Positions 44,243 through 53,834 of a stretch of DNA of 64,000 nt are shown piece after piece (the stretch's first letter is position 1; the number at the start of each line of letters is the position of its first letter). The notes under the pieces are model-generated. The model did not search any database, was not told the origin of the DNA, and saw only the letters and a program-made list of their open reading frames with translations. The stretch comes from an uncultured Alkaliphilus sp. (GTDB taxonomy: Bacteria; Bacillota; Clostridia; Peptostreptococcales; Natronincolaceae). Where the stretch lies: NCBI GenBank assembly GCA_938074565.1, contig CALJEQ010000006.1, forward strand, positions 124,001 through 188,000. Direction: 5' to 3'. The translations under genes and the position numbers were made by a program.

Positions 44243-46000
44243 ATGAGAAAAACTAAAATAGTATGTACATTAGGTCCTGCCAGTGAAAAGAGAGAGATCT
44301 TTACAGAGTTAGTAAAACAAGGTTTAAATGTAGCTAGATTAAACTTTTCCCACGGAGACCATGAAGAGCATGGCGCTAGAATGAAGACTGTTAAAGAGGT
44401 TAGAGAAGAATTAAATATTCCAGTTGCCATATTATTAGATACAAAAGGTCCAGAAATTAGAACAGGTAAATTTAAGGACCCAGAAGTGTTATTAGAAGAT
44501 GGACAAGAATTTATTATTACAACTAGAGATGTTCTTGGGGATGCAACAATTTGTTCAGTTTCTTATGAAGGAATGGCTAAAGATCTTGTTGTTGGAGATA
44601 CAATTTTAATTGATGATGGTCTAATTGCATTGGAAGTTATAGAAATTAAAAGTGATACAGATATTCTTTGTCTTGTAAAAAATTCTGGTGTTGTAAAGAA
44701 CAACAAAGGTGTTAATGTGCCAGGAGTTAAGATTAATCTTCCTGCCATCACTGAAAAAGACCAAAAAGATATTGAATTTGGTATTAAAATGGATATTGAT
44801 TTCATTGCTGCGTCTTTCGTTAGAAAAGCTGCCGATGTATTAGCTATTAGAAGAATATTAGAAGAAAACAATGCAGAACACATTCAAATCATTTCTAAAA
44901 TTGAAAATCAAGAAGGTGTAGATAATATCAATGAAATTCTTGAAGTTTCTGACGGGATTATGGTAGCAAGGGGTGACCTTGGTGTAGAAATTCCAACTGA
45001 AGAAATTCCTTTAGCACAAAAAGAATTAATTCGTTTATGTAATAAAGCAGGTAAACCAGTTATTACAGCTACTCAAATGTTAGACTCTATGATGAGAAAC
45101 CCAAGACCAACAAGAGCAGAAGTAACTGACGTTGCCAATGCCATCTTTGACGGTACTGATGCTATAATGCTTTCTGGAGAAACAGCAGCAGGTAAATATC
45201 CAGTAGAAGCTGTAAAAATTATGTCTGATATTGCAAAACGTACTGAATCTGCAATTAACTATAAAGAAATATTAAAAAATAAAAATGCAGTTAAAGAAAT
45301 TACTGTAACAGACGCTATTAGCCATGCTACATGTACTACAGCTATGGACTTAGATGCATCTGCCATTGTAACTGCCACTTCTTCAGGTTATACAGCAAGA
45401 ATGGTTTCTAAATTTAGACCTAAGACACCAATTATTGCAACTACCATATCTGAAAGAGTTAGAAGAAGAATGAGTTTAATTTGGGGTGTTTACTCTGTGT
45501 TGACAGAGCAATTACAGTCAACTGATGATGTATTAGAAACTTCAGTGAGCAAAGCATTAGAAAATGATCTAATTAAAAGAGGAGATCTTGTTGTTATTAC
45601 AGCAGGTGTGCCTGTAGGTGTAGTTGGTACAACTAACTTAATTAAAGTTCATATTGTTGGAGATGTTTTAGTATCTGGAACTGGTGTTGGTAAGAAATCA
45701 GCTACAGGAAGAGTAGTAGTATTAGACGAAAAGATGGACAACAAGGATGAGTTTAAAGAAGGAGACATCATGGTTGTTCATTCAACTGATAAAGAAATGG
45801 TTCCATTAATGGAGATTGCAGGTGGAGTAATCACAGAAGATGGCGGGTTAACAAGTCATGGTGCAATTGTAGGGTTAAACTTAAGTAAGCCAACAATTGT
45901 AGGAGTGGCAAATGCGACTACTAAATTAAAAACAGGTGATGTTGTTACTGTTGATGCTGCTACAGGTTTAGTTTATAGTGGTAAAACAAGAGTAATGTAA
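44243..46000 (+). CDS. pyk: Pyruvate kinase with C-terminal PEP-utiliser domain
   Basis: A 585-residue pyruvate kinase, PEP + ADP to pyruvate + ATP. MRKTKIVCTLGPAS, ARLNFSHGDHEEH, LDTKGPEIRTG, IISKIENQEGVDNI, VARGDLGVEIP and ATQMLDSMMRNPRPTRAEV are all present. Residues about 475-585 form the extra PEP-utiliser-like swivelling domain (GGVITEDGGLTSHGAIVG) of Bacillus/Clostridium long-form enzymes; its His-containing loop is reduced to TSHG. In operon with pfkA, with GGGGGAG upstream. Confidence 0.97.
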   Translation: MRKTKIVCTLGPASEKREIFTELVKQGLNVARLNFSHGDHEEHGARMKTVKEVREELNIPVAILLDTKGPEIRTGKFKDPEVLLEDGQEFIITTRDVLGDATICSVSYEGMAKDLVVGDTILIDDGLIALEVIEIKSDTDILCLVKNSGVVKNNKGVNVPGVKINLPAITEKDQKDIEFGIKMDIDFIAASFVRKAADVLAIRRILEENNAEHIQIISKIENQEGVDNINEILEVSDGIMVARGDLGVEIPTEEIPLAQKELIRLCNKAGKPVITATQMLDSMMRNPRPTRAEVTDVANAIFDGTDAIMLSGETAAGKYPVEAVKIMSDIAKRTESAINYKEILKNKNAVKEITVTDAISHATCTTAMDLDASAIVTATSSGYTARMVSKFRPKTPIIATTISERVRRRMSLIWGVYSVLTEQLQSTDDVLETSVSKALENDLIKRGDLVVITAGVPVGVVGTTNLIKVHIVGDVLVSGTGVGKKSATGRVVVLDEKMDNKDEFKEGDIMVVHSTDKEMVPLMEIAGGVITEDGGLTSHGAIVGLNLSKPTIVGVANATTKLKTGDVVTVDAATGLVYSGKTRVM

Positions 46001-46066
46001 TTAATTGATTTAATCTTGTTATAAAATTTATTTAACAAAAGATTAATCTAGTTATAACACAAATAA

Positions 46067-46112
46067 AAAGGGGGAATCATATACTATGAGTATGAAATCA
46101 ATATCCCCCTTT
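46067..46112 (+). terminator. Long stem-loop after pyk
   Basis: AAAGGGGGA (46067-46075) pairs with TCCCCCTTT (46104-46112); inside, TCATA and ACT/AGT with TATGA form a second hairpin. There is no strong T-run, so it may act with the next terminator. Confidence 0.6.
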
Positions 46113-46139
46113 AATTATTGATATTCATAGATTACCTTA

Positions 46140-46176
46140 AAAGGAGCTTACTTAATTGTAGGTTCCTTTTTTGTTA
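46140..46176 (+). terminator. Rho-independent terminator of pfkA–pyk
   Basis: AAAGGAGCTTAC (46140-46151) pairs with GTAGGTTCCTTT (46158-46169) using two G-T pairs, loop TTAATT, followed by TTTTTTG. Confidence 0.88.
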
Positions 46177-46256
46177 TAATTATAAAGGAATCTTATTGGA
46201 AATATAGAATTAAATAGAAGTGGCTTTGTATATAATAGTACTAGGAGGTATTAAAT

Positions 46257-46661
46257 ATGATTTTTAGTCAGTGCGAGACAACAGTTAGATATGCAGAAAC
46301 TGATCAGATGGGTGTGGTTTATCACGGTAATTATTTTCCATGGTTTGAAATTGGAAGAACAACATTGTTGAAGGAAATGGGTTATTCATACAAGTCTTTG
46401 GAAGAACAGAAGGTTTTAATGCCCGTTATTGATGTAACCTGCCAATATAAAGAGTCTGCCCGTTATGATGATGTGGTGGTAATAAAATGCTGGATTAAAG
46501 AAATGAAGGGGGTTAGAATTACCTTCAATTATGAACTTTATCGAAAGCAAGATGAAAAACTTTTGGCAAAGGGGACAACAACCCATGCTTTTGCTGATGA
46601 AAACTTAAAACCAATTAATATAAAAAAACAGCTTCCAGCACTATATCAAAAACTTATATAA
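46257..46661 (+). CDS. Acyl-CoA thioesterase, 4HBT (YbgC/FadM-like) family
   Basis: A 134-residue hot-dog-fold thioesterase. The active-site region is RYAETDQMGVVYHGNYFPWFE (residues 10-30 or so), with the catalytic Asp of DQMG and the YHGNY loop typical of 4-hydroxybenzoyl-CoA thioesterase family members. The acyl substrate is not predictable. ATG 46257 follows AGGAGGT. It is grouped closely with fxsA and the aldo/keto reductase, but no common pathway is evident. Confidence 0.88.
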   Translation: MIFSQCETTVRYAETDQMGVVYHGNYFPWFEIGRTTLLKEMGYSYKSLEEQKVLMPVIDVTCQYKESARYDDVVVIKCWIKEMKGVRITFNYELYRKQDEKLLAKGTTTHAFADENLKPINIKKQLPALYQKLI

Positions 46662-46678
46662 AAAATTTGTGGGGTGAG

Positions 46679-47077
46679 ATGATGTTATTTAAATTAATAT
46701 TACTATTTACCATAGTACCCGTTGTTGAATTAGCACTACTATTACAACTTAATAATTATATTGGACTTGGTTATACCATTTTAATTGTATTGCTAACAGG
46801 AGTTACTGGTGCATATTTAGCAAAAAAAGAAGGTAGAGGAATAATTGCCAAGATTAAGATGGAAATGAGTGAAGGGAGAATGCCAGGGGATGAATTGGTT
46901 AATGGATTATGTGTGTTAATTGGTGGGGCTTTTTTATTAACACCAGGTTTATTAACAGATATTTCTGGTTTTATTTTAGTAATTCCGGTTACTCGAAGTG
47001 TTTTAAAAAGAGTGATTAAAAACAGAATTAGACAAATGGTGGAAGAAGGTACTTTTAACTTTTATTATAGGAAATAA
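46679..47077 (+). CDS. fxsA: FxsA family membrane protein
   Basis: About 132 residues, with the FxsA signature: hydrophobic N-terminus FTIVPVVELALLLQLNNYIGL, then TGVTGAYLAKKEGRGII and LCVLIGGAFLLTPGLLTDISGF. FxsA in E. coli moderates F-exclusion of phage T7 and is a small inner-membrane protein; the role in Firmicutes is unknown. The frame opens at a TTG (46667) that lies before the ribosome site GGGGTGAG, so ATG 46679 or the adjacent ATG 46682 is the start. Confidence 0.88.
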   Translation: MMLFKLILLFTIVPVVELALLLQLNNYIGLGYTILIVLLTGVTGAYLAKKEGRGIIAKIKMEMSEGRMPGDELVNGLCVLIGGAFLLTPGLLTDISGFILVIPVTRSVLKRVIKNRIRQMVEEGTFNFYYRK

Positions 47078-47113
47078 ATTGAGGATAAAGGTGGGTTTTA
47101 AGGAGGACTAACA

Positions 47114-48142
47114 ATGGAAAAAAGGAAGTTGGGAAGAACTAATTTTGAAGTAGGGGTAATTGGTTTTGGTGGAATACCTATTCAAAGGTTAAAGGAAGAA
47201 GAAGCCATTGAAATTATTAAATTAGCAGCCAAAGAAGGTATTAATTTCATTGATTCTGCTAGAGCCTATGGAGAAAGTGAAAGGCTAATTGGTAAAGGAA
47301 TTGAAGGAAATCGTAACCATTGGAAGATTGCTACTAAAACAATGTCTAGAGACTATGAATCTATGAAAAAAGATGTGGAAAGTAGTTTATTTAACTTTAA
47401 TGTCAAAACAATAGACCTTTATCAATTTCATCTAGTTAAAACAAAGGAACAATTAAACCAAATTTTAGCCCCCAATGGAGCCTATAAAGCTTTAAAGGAA
47501 GCCCAAGCAGATGGAAAAATCACTGAAATAGGAATTACTAGTCATAGTGTTGAGTTATTGGAACAGGCCATTGAAACTGACTATTTTTCCACTATACAGT
47601 TTCCCTACAATATTGTAGAAAGACAAGGGGAAAATTTATTTAAAAAAGCGGCAGAGAAAAATATTGGTGTAATCATTATGAAGCCATTGGCAGGTGGGGC
47701 ATTAGAAGATGGCAGTCTAGCTTTAAGATTTATTTTAGAGAATCCTCATATTAGTGTGGTTATTCCTGGTATAGATAAAGTAAATCAAGTTTTTGAAAAT
47801 GCCAACATAGGAAAGCAATGCACCCCATTATCCCAGCCGGATAGAAAAAGAATTGAAGAAATCATTGAAGAACTAGGTACTACATTTTGTAGAAGATGTG
47901 GTTATTGCTTACCTTGTCCTCAAAAAATAGATATACCTACTCAGTTTTTAATGGAGGGATATTATTCTAGATATGAATTACAAGATTGGGCAGTGGAAAG
48001 GTATTTAGGACTACCAAGAAAGGCTTCCCATTGTATAGAATGTGGTGCTTGTGAAACTCGATGCCCTTATAATCTACCCATTAGGCAGATGCTACAGAAT
48101 GTAGTTTCTCAACTGGAGTCAGAAAATAAAAAAAATAAATAA
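47114..48142 (+). CDS. Aldo/keto reductase with C-terminal iron–sulfur domain
   Basis: A 342-residue protein. The N-terminal TIM barrel (about 1-260) has the AKR tetrad: Asp and Tyr in FIDSARAYGESE, Lys in KIATKTM and His in YQFHLVK. The C-terminus adds two ferredoxin-like Cys clusters, CRRCGYCLPCP (about 258-268) and CIECGACETRCP (about 306-317), typical of the anaerobe AKR–4Fe-4S fusion family. Substrate unknown. AAGGAGG precedes the ATG. The gene lies 36 bases after fxsA and is followed by a strong terminator. Confidence 0.92.
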   Translation: MEKRKLGRTNFEVGVIGFGGIPIQRLKEEEAIEIIKLAAKEGINFIDSARAYGESERLIGKGIEGNRNHWKIATKTMSRDYESMKKDVESSLFNFNVKTIDLYQFHLVKTKEQLNQILAPNGAYKALKEAQADGKITEIGITSHSVELLEQAIETDYFSTIQFPYNIVERQGENLFKKAAEKNIGVIIMKPLAGGALEDGSLALRFILENPHISVVIPGIDKVNQVFENANIGKQCTPLSQPDRKRIEEIIEELGTTFCRRCGYCLPCPQKIDIPTQFLMEGYYSRYELQDWAVERYLGLPRKASHCIECGACETRCPYNLPIRQMLQNVVSQLESENKKNK

Positions 48143-48233
48143 ATTGTGTATAAAAAATAGATAAATGGAGTATAATCACTAATAGTTTATTGAAGGCGCA
48201 ATAAATCATGGGTAAACTGATTCTTTTTCTTTT

Positions 48234-48259
48234 GAGCACTATTATGTGCTCTTTTTTTT
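48234..48259 (+). terminator. Rho-independent terminator after the aldo/keto reductase gene
   Basis: GAGCAC (48234-48239) with GTGCTC (48246-48251), loop TATTAT, then eight T. Confidence 0.93.
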
Positions 48260-48260
48260 G

Positions 48261-48292
48261 CAAAAAAAGTAGCGGGGGTTAAACGCTACTTT
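48261..48292 (-). terminator. Rho-independent terminator of the GerMN gene
   Basis: On the minus strand AAAGTAGCG (48292-48284) pairs with CGCTACTTT (48274-48266) and is followed by TTTT. It begins inside the end of the GerMN gene. The two terminators stand back to back between convergent genes. Confidence 0.88.
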
Positions 48293-49620
48293 TCTGGGTT
48301 AATATATTTAGATGGTATTGCAGGGATAGGGAACTGCAAACCACCAAAGGAGGTAACTGGAGTTTCGTTTACTTGAAAGATGATCCCTTCTATGTCAGGG
48401 TGAGAAGTGAAGCTATAAAGCATAGCCTCCAACATAAAGGCTTGTTTATCTTTATGGTCTGAATAGGCTTCAAGGAAACCATCGTTAAGTTCTAAGGTTA
48501 ATATTCCATTTTGTAATTTAGAAGACATTAGTTCAACCGAATCGGGAATTGGTGGTTGAATTTGATAATGATATATTTCGGGAGAACCACTATACTTCAT
48601 TTTCTGGAAGATGTTCTCCACCGTTGTTTCTTTTCCTGTTAAATCAATTGGTGTTAATAAAACCCTTTTGGTGGGGGTAATTGTACCAATATAAATTTTA
48701 GTAGCATTTGAAGAATATAAGGGTTCACTTACTATTTCTCCATGAAATGCCGTTTCTACAATTTTTCTATTAAAGTAAAATTGTACTCCCTTAACTCCAT
48801 CTATGGCTGTTAGGGTATTTACAAAGCTACCGAGGGCTGAAAATGCATCTGTTGCATTGTTGTTATATTTTCCTATTTCACTGGGTAAATAGACATTAGC
48901 AATCTCTTTATTTAATTTTAATCTTACATTTGTAGGTATTGGAGATGTTACTGGTAATCCTAATTCTGAGAAAGGTCCTTTTTGTAATTGAACCAGTACA
49001 CTTTTTAATGGTGTTTTAGTATAGGGAATAATTCTAGTAATGGGTATTAAGTGATTGTATTCTGCACTAGGAAAATGCAATAGTAAAGCTGTTTCATTAC
49101 TTTTTATTGATTGAAGTGATGGAATATATGTGTAATCGGATTGAAAGTTGATTGCTACATCAAATGGAGATATAGATTGATCTTCATTGATTATATTAGA
49201 TTTTATTTTTAAACGATAATTACCATCAGGTATATCAATCTTATCTTGTTTAATACTAAATTGAAAAGCTAAAGGATTATCTTTAGTTATTTCTATGGTT
49301 TCTGTAGATAGGTTTGGTGGGTTACTTATTAATTCTTTTGGATTTAGACTTTTTATATGTACTTCATCGTGATAAAGGTCTATTGTAAATGGATTATTAA
49401 AGTTTAGTGCAATAGGTATAGCTTTATTATTTGTTGAAAAAGTTACATCTATATCCCATTGGGTTGGACTCTTCTGAATAGGTTGTACATCTAGTAGAAG
49501 TTGACTGGAGATAATACCAAATGATGTAGGCACACTAAGTTTATCTAAATAAAGTGGAATACCAGATGCAATAAAACAAATAAGTACAAGTAAAGTAATG
49601 TTTTTTATAGCTCGTAACAT
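48286..49620 (-). CDS. GerMN domain protein, probably exported
   Basis: A 444-residue protein with an N-terminal membrane/signal segment (ITLLVLICFIASGIPLYL) without a clear lipobox, then an extracytoplasmic beta-rich region (about 30-170) and two tandem GerMN modules (about 175-300 and 305-425). Each module has the pattern of a leading strand plus VNTLTAIDGVKGVQFYFN or YSFTSHPDIEGIIFQVN. GerM proteins function at the spore or cell envelope in sporulation and germination in Bacillus; here the role is inferred only from the domain. Monocistronic on the minus strand, with AAGGAGG before the ATG. Confidence 0.85.
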   Translation of the reverse strand: MLRAIKNITLLVLICFIASGIPLYLDKLSVPTSFGIISSQLLLDVQPIQKSPTQWDIDVTFSTNNKAIPIALNFNNPFTIDLYHDEVHIKSLNPKELISNPPNLSTETIEITKDNPLAFQFSIKQDKIDIPDGNYRLKIKSNIINEDQSISPFDVAINFQSDYTYIPSLQSIKSNETALLLHFPSAEYNHLIPITRIIPYTKTPLKSVLVQLQKGPFSELGLPVTSPIPTNVRLKLNKEIANVYLPSEIGKYNNNATDAFSALGSFVNTLTAIDGVKGVQFYFNRKIVETAFHGEIVSEPLYSSNATKIYIGTITPTKRVLLTPIDLTGKETTVENIFQKMKYSGSPEIYHYQIQPPIPDSVELMSSKLQNGILTLELNDGFLEAYSDHKDKQAFMLEAMLYSFTSHPDIEGIIFQVNETPVTSFGGLQFPIPAIPSKYINPEK

Positions 49621-49819
49621 TTTACAATCCTCCTTAAATAAAGCTTGTCCTTTATAATATTATAGATTAATGTTTTGAAATGGTAAACATTTATCGTATA
49701 ACAAAGTATGTCAAAATTAGATGAAGTAGTGTAGAATAGAAAAAGAAATATTAAAATTAGTCATAAATCTACAAGTTATTATTTACATAAAAAAACAAAA
49801 GTCAAAGGAGCAGTTGCTA

Positions 49820-51178
49820 ATGCTTGATAAAAATAAAGTATATGAATTAGAGATAATAGATTTAGGTCACAGTGGTGAAGGGATTGGAAAAGTGAATGGT
49901 TTTACTGTGTTTGTTGAAGGAGGAATACCAGGGGATCTGTTGAAGGTTAAAACCAACATTGTGAAAAAGAGCTATGCGGTAGGAGTTTTATTAGAGATTA
50001 TAACCCCATCACCCCATCGAATACAGCCAATTTGTGGCATTTCCCATCGTTGTGGTGGATGTCAAATTATGCATATGGAATACCAAGCTCAACTAGATTT
50101 TAAAACTGTTCGGGTTGAAGAGACTTTAAAGCGAATTGGTAAAATTGATACTAAAGTACTTCCAACACTTGGAATGGAAAATCCTTATGAGTATCGAAAT
50201 AAAGCACAGTTTCCTGTAGGGTTAATGTCAGGTAAAGCTGTTATGGGCTTCTATGAAAAAGGGAGTCATACCATTGTAAACACTGAATATTGTCATATTC
50301 AGCATCCTATTAATGAAAAAATTGTTAAATTAATTAAAGAATACATACATCAACATAAAGTGAGTGTATATGATGAAAAAACCAATATGGGTTTAATTCG
50401 ACATATTGTAACCAAAGTAGGCTACCAAACGGGTGAAGTTATGGTTGTGGTAGTTACCAATGGTAAAAAACTACCCCATCATCAGGAAATGATTCAATTG
50501 TTAAAGGAGAATATTGAGGGACTACAAAGTGTTGTTCAAAATATAAATGAGAAAAATACTAATGTTATTTTTGGAAAAGAAACCATTACTTTATATGGTA
50601 GAGACTATATTGTAGACTACATAGGTAATTTGAAGTTTAATATTTCAGCCCAGTCTTTCTTTCAAGTAAACCCTATGCAAACTAAGGTGCTTTATGAAAA
50701 GGCATTGGAGTATGCAGATTTAAAAGGTGATGAAACTGTTTTTGATATTTATTGTGGTATCGGTACTATATCTCTATTTCTTGCTCAAAAAGCTAAAAAG
50801 GTTTATGGTGTAGAGGTGGTGGAAGCTGCCATTTTAGATGCAAAGGAAAATGCTGATATTAATGGTATGTCTAATACGGAATTCTATGTGGGGGAAGCTG
50901 AAATGGTTGTACCTGAACTATATAAGAAGGGGATTAAGGCTGATGTAGTGGTGGTGGACCCTCCAAGAAAGGGCTGTGAAGAGACTGTGTTAGATACAAT
51001 TGTTAGTATGGCACCTGACAGGGTAGTTTATGTTTCTTGTAACCCTGCTACTTTAGCAAGGGATTTGGCTTATTTGCAAGAGAAGGGTTATAAGGCTGGG
51101 TCGGTTCAGCCGGTGGATATGTTTCCTCATACGGGGCATGTGGAGTGTTGCGTAAGACTATATAAAGAGGAAAGATAG
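49820..51178 (+). CDS. rlmD: 23S rRNA (uracil-5-)-methyltransferase RlmD family
   Basis: A 452-residue TrmA/RlmD-type enzyme, making 5-methyluridine in RNA with SAM. The N-terminal TRAM domain (about 1-60) is followed by the [4Fe-4S] Cys set CGISHRCGGC with a further Cys in EYCHIQ. The Rossmann part has DIYCGIGTISLFLA, VVVDPPRKGCEE and the catalytic Cys in VSCNPATLARDL. Whether it modifies 23S or tRNA is not settled by sequence, since Firmicutes have several paralogs. AAAGGAG (49804-49810) fits ATG 49820, not the frame-opening TTG at 49814. Confidence 0.93.
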   Translation: MLDKNKVYELEIIDLGHSGEGIGKVNGFTVFVEGGIPGDLLKVKTNIVKKSYAVGVLLEIITPSPHRIQPICGISHRCGGCQIMHMEYQAQLDFKTVRVEETLKRIGKIDTKVLPTLGMENPYEYRNKAQFPVGLMSGKAVMGFYEKGSHTIVNTEYCHIQHPINEKIVKLIKEYIHQHKVSVYDEKTNMGLIRHIVTKVGYQTGEVMVVVVTNGKKLPHHQEMIQLLKENIEGLQSVVQNINEKNTNVIFGKETITLYGRDYIVDYIGNLKFNISAQSFFQVNPMQTKVLYEKALEYADLKGDETVFDIYCGIGTISLFLAQKAKKVYGVEVVEAAILDAKENADINGMSNTEFYVGEAEMVVPELYKKGIKADVVVVDPPRKGCEETVLDTIVSMAPDRVVYVSCNPATLARDLAYLQEKGYKAGSVQPVDMFPHTGHVECCVRLYKEER

Positions 51179-51205
51179 GGCAGTGGGGGATGTATTTGGT
51201 ATGAG

Positions 51206-51239
51206 AGGAGCATCTATCTGTAATGGGTAGGTGCTTTTT
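51206..51239 (+). terminator. Rho-independent terminator of rlmD
   Basis: GCATCTATC (51210-51218) pairs with GGTAGGTGC (51226-51234) using two G-T pairs, then TTTTT. Confidence 0.88.
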
Positions 51240-51589
51240 CAATTGTAAAAAATTATCTATAAGTAAACTAAAGTTATAATAAATTTAAATGGCTAGATAA
51301 GTAAAATAACTAGCTTTAATTTATAAAAATATAAATATTATTTATATTAATTATTATACTAGTATAATAATTAAACTATATTACAAATATTTAATGAATT
51401 TACGCAATATTCGACAAAATCTATTATAAGTTTATGATATTGTTAAATAATCAACAGGGAGTATATATAATTTATTGTTTATTATACAATAAAATATGTA
51501 GAATAATAATATTGTAAACAAAAATAAGTGCTTATAATACATATTATATAGCTTATAAACAAAATTTAACAAAATTTAATAAAAAAATA

Positions 51590-51618
51590 TTTACATTTAC
51601 AAATAAATGGTATATGAT
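51590..51618 (+). promoter_or_regulatory. Candidate promoter of the Cys-rich RiPP operon
   Basis: TTTACA (51590-51595), 17 bases, TATGAT (51613-51618), about 70 bases ahead of the ABC transporter start. The rest of the 450-base gap (51240-51691) is extraordinarily AT-rich, with no other gene seen. Confidence 0.55.
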
Positions 51619-51691
51619 ATTGTAGTAAATTAATTACATTAATTACAAATATAGTATTTATAGATTACTATAGAAATAAATGAGGTGTTAT

Positions 51692-53443
51692 ATGAAAAAG
51701 GAAGATGTTAAGATTATAATTCAATCCTATAATTATGTAAGACCATATACAAAAAATATGTTATTAATTCTACTAATGGTAATTGTAACAATTGGCTTAA
51801 GTATAATACAACCAATTATGTGGGGACATGTATTAGAGGCTGTATTAAAACTAGAACATCAAAAGTTCACAAGGTTAATACTTTGGCTATTAGGGTTATA
51901 TATTTTTCAAACTATTATTTCTTTTGTTCAATCGTATTTAAGTTCTCACGTGAATAATAGCATTATATGTGAAATGAAAGAGAATGTTTTCTCTAAAATA
52001 ATGAATTATCAAATGAGATTAATAGATAATATGGGGGTAGGAGATGTTTTATCACATCTTGAAGGTGATGTACAGGTTATAGCTAATGTCTTTACAAACC
52101 TAATATTAAATATCATAATTGCAATATTAAAAGCATTAATTATAGGAACAATTGCAATTGTAATTAGTTGGCCTTTAGCTGTTGTAATAATAATGATGTT
52201 ACCTATAAATTATTTAATTGTCGATCAATTTGGAAGTAAATTGAAACTTATTCAAATAGAACTAAGAAAAAATATGGACAAGTATTACTCAGGTACACAA
52301 GAATATGTAACAGGTATAAAAAGTATTAAAAGTCAGGGAGCCAAAAAATATATTGGTGAAAAATTCAATAAATTAATTATAGACAATAAGTTTATTGGAA
52401 TTAAAATGGGAAAGCTAATTGCTGCTTCTTCTGGTTTAACTAGTTTATTGAATTTTATTACTCAGATAATTGTTTATGTGGTAGGAATGTACTTGTTAGT
52501 AAATGGAAAACTAACATTTGCACTTTTTGTTGCATTTTCAAGCTATACAGCATTATTATCAGGGGCGTTATTGGAAATAACGCAGATTAATCCTAAGCTA
52601 CAACAAGCAGTTGTTTCTATCAAACGTGTTAATAAGATACTTGATATATTTGAAGATAACCAAGAACACTGGGGAAGTCGAAATATCGTAAATGTAAGTG
52701 GGAATATTTTATTTAAGAATGTTTCGTTTGGTTATGATAATTTATTGTTTAAAGATTTAAATATTGAATTTAATGCAAATAAAAAGTATGCAATAGTTGG
52801 ACTTAGTGGCTCTGGAAAGTCTTCTCTTTTTGGTCTACTTCTTAAGATATACGACATTCAAGAAGGTAAAATACTTATTGATGGTATCGATGTTAATGAA
52901 ATAAATGAAGAATGTTACAGAAATTTGGTTGGTGCAGTTCAGCAGGAGCCTATATTATTTAATATGTCTATCATGGAGAATATTAAATTGGGACAGAAAA
53001 ACGTGACTGATGAGCAAATATATATGGCAGCTAAGATGGCTAATGTTGATAATGATATAAAAAAAATGCAAGATGGGTATGATACAATCATTAATGGCAT
53101 GAATGATAATTTATCCGTAGGTCAGAAGCAAAGAATTGTACTAGCCCGCACTTTGCTAAAAAATCCTAAGGTCATTTTACTTGATGAAGTTACATCTGCT
53201 TTGGATAACATCTCACAATATTTAGTTAATGATAGCATTAATGCATTAAGAAGTACACATACAATAATCTCTATTTCTCATAAAATATCAACTATTATAG
53301 ATTCTGATGAAATTTTTGTTATGGACAATGGAAAAATAGTAGGTCAGGGAAAGCATAAGGATTTAATAAAAAAATGTGAATGTTATAAAAAGATGTATGA
53401 TCTTGAAAATAATGGTGATACGCATGTAAACGTTATTGCATAA
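51692..53443 (+). CDS. ABC exporter of the Cys-rich RiPP locus
   Basis: A 583-residue half-transporter: six membrane segments over about 20-300, then an ATPase with Walker A GLSGSGKSS (about 372), signature LSVGQKQR (about 475) and Walker B VILLDEVTSALDN. It has no C39 peptidase domain, so leader removal must be done by another enzyme; a subtilisin lies at the end of the locus. The frame opens at ATG 51680, but GAGGTG within it serves ATG 51692 (MKKEDVKII). Being first in the operon and next to the precursor, it probably exports the mature peptide. Confidence 0.88.
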   Translation: MKKEDVKIIIQSYNYVRPYTKNMLLILLMVIVTIGLSIIQPIMWGHVLEAVLKLEHQKFTRLILWLLGLYIFQTIISFVQSYLSSHVNNSIICEMKENVFSKIMNYQMRLIDNMGVGDVLSHLEGDVQVIANVFTNLILNIIIAILKALIIGTIAIVISWPLAVVIIMMLPINYLIVDQFGSKLKLIQIELRKNMDKYYSGTQEYVTGIKSIKSQGAKKYIGEKFNKLIIDNKFIGIKMGKLIAASSGLTSLLNFITQIIVYVVGMYLLVNGKLTFALFVAFSSYTALLSGALLEITQINPKLQQAVVSIKRVNKILDIFEDNQEHWGSRNIVNVSGNILFKNVSFGYDNLLFKDLNIEFNANKKYAIVGLSGSGKSSLFGLLLKIYDIQEGKILIDGIDVNEINEECYRNLVGAVQQEPILFNMSIMENIKLGQKNVTDEQIYMAAKMANVDNDIKKMQDGYDTIINGMNDNLSVGQKQRIVLARTLLKNPKVILLDEVTSALDNISQYLVNDSINALRSTHTIISISHKISTIIDSDEIFVMDNGKIVGQGKHKDLIKKCECYKKMYDLENNGDTHVNVIA

Positions 53444-53569
53444 CAATCGTTTAGCGTATAGAGGAGCACTAATCCTTCATAATGAAATTTGTAGTTTAAA
53501 TTTTAAAAAATAAGTTATTTAAATGCCTAAGTGCATTTTTATAAAAAAAAAATTAAAGGGGGTTTATCA

Positions 53570-53758
53570 ATGAAAAAATTAGTAAGAAAGAATTACAGTC
53601 AGGAACAATCTCTGCATGGTTACTATTATGCTTGTACATGTCTTTGTGCTGTATGTACATGTAAAGTAATCAATTACTTAAGCATTGGATCTGATTCATC
53701 AAGCCATGGACTAAACGTGGATAATGCTACATCAACAGCACAAAACACATATTGTTAA
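53570..53758 (+). CDS. Cys-rich RiPP precursor (Clo7bot-like)
   Basis: A 62-residue precursor peptide. The N-terminal 18 residues are basic and polar (MKKLVRKNYSQEQS), then a compact Cys cluster at C22, C24, C26, C29 and C31 (YACTCLCAVCTCK), then a Ser/Asn/Asp-rich tail ending in a final C62. This layout and the partner genes match the clostridial Cys-rich peptide family handled by the radical SAM maturase CcpM. The product may be a thioether-bridged sactipeptide-like peptide, but bridging is not known to me. The frame extends to 53531; AAAGGGGG before ATG 53570 sets the start. Confidence 0.88.
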   Translation: MKKLVRKNYSQEQSLHGYYYACTCLCAVCTCKVINYLSIGSDSSSHGLNVDNATSTAQNTYC

Positions 53759-53780
53759 GTATAATTTAACAATAAAAAAC

Positions 53781-53822
53781 TATATAGCTGTAGAATTTTT
53801 TTTCTACAGCTATATATTATTT
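53781..53822 (+). terminator. Perfect stem-loop between precursor and radical SAM gene
   Basis: TATATAGCTGTAGA (53781-53794) pairs without mismatch with TCTACAGCTATATA (53803-53816); the loop is ATTTTTTT. Only TTATTT follows, so it is probably a partial terminator or mRNA stabiliser that raises precursor over maturase. The next ribosome site begins at 53823. Confidence 0.8.
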
Positions 53823-53834
53823 AGGAGGTAAAAA

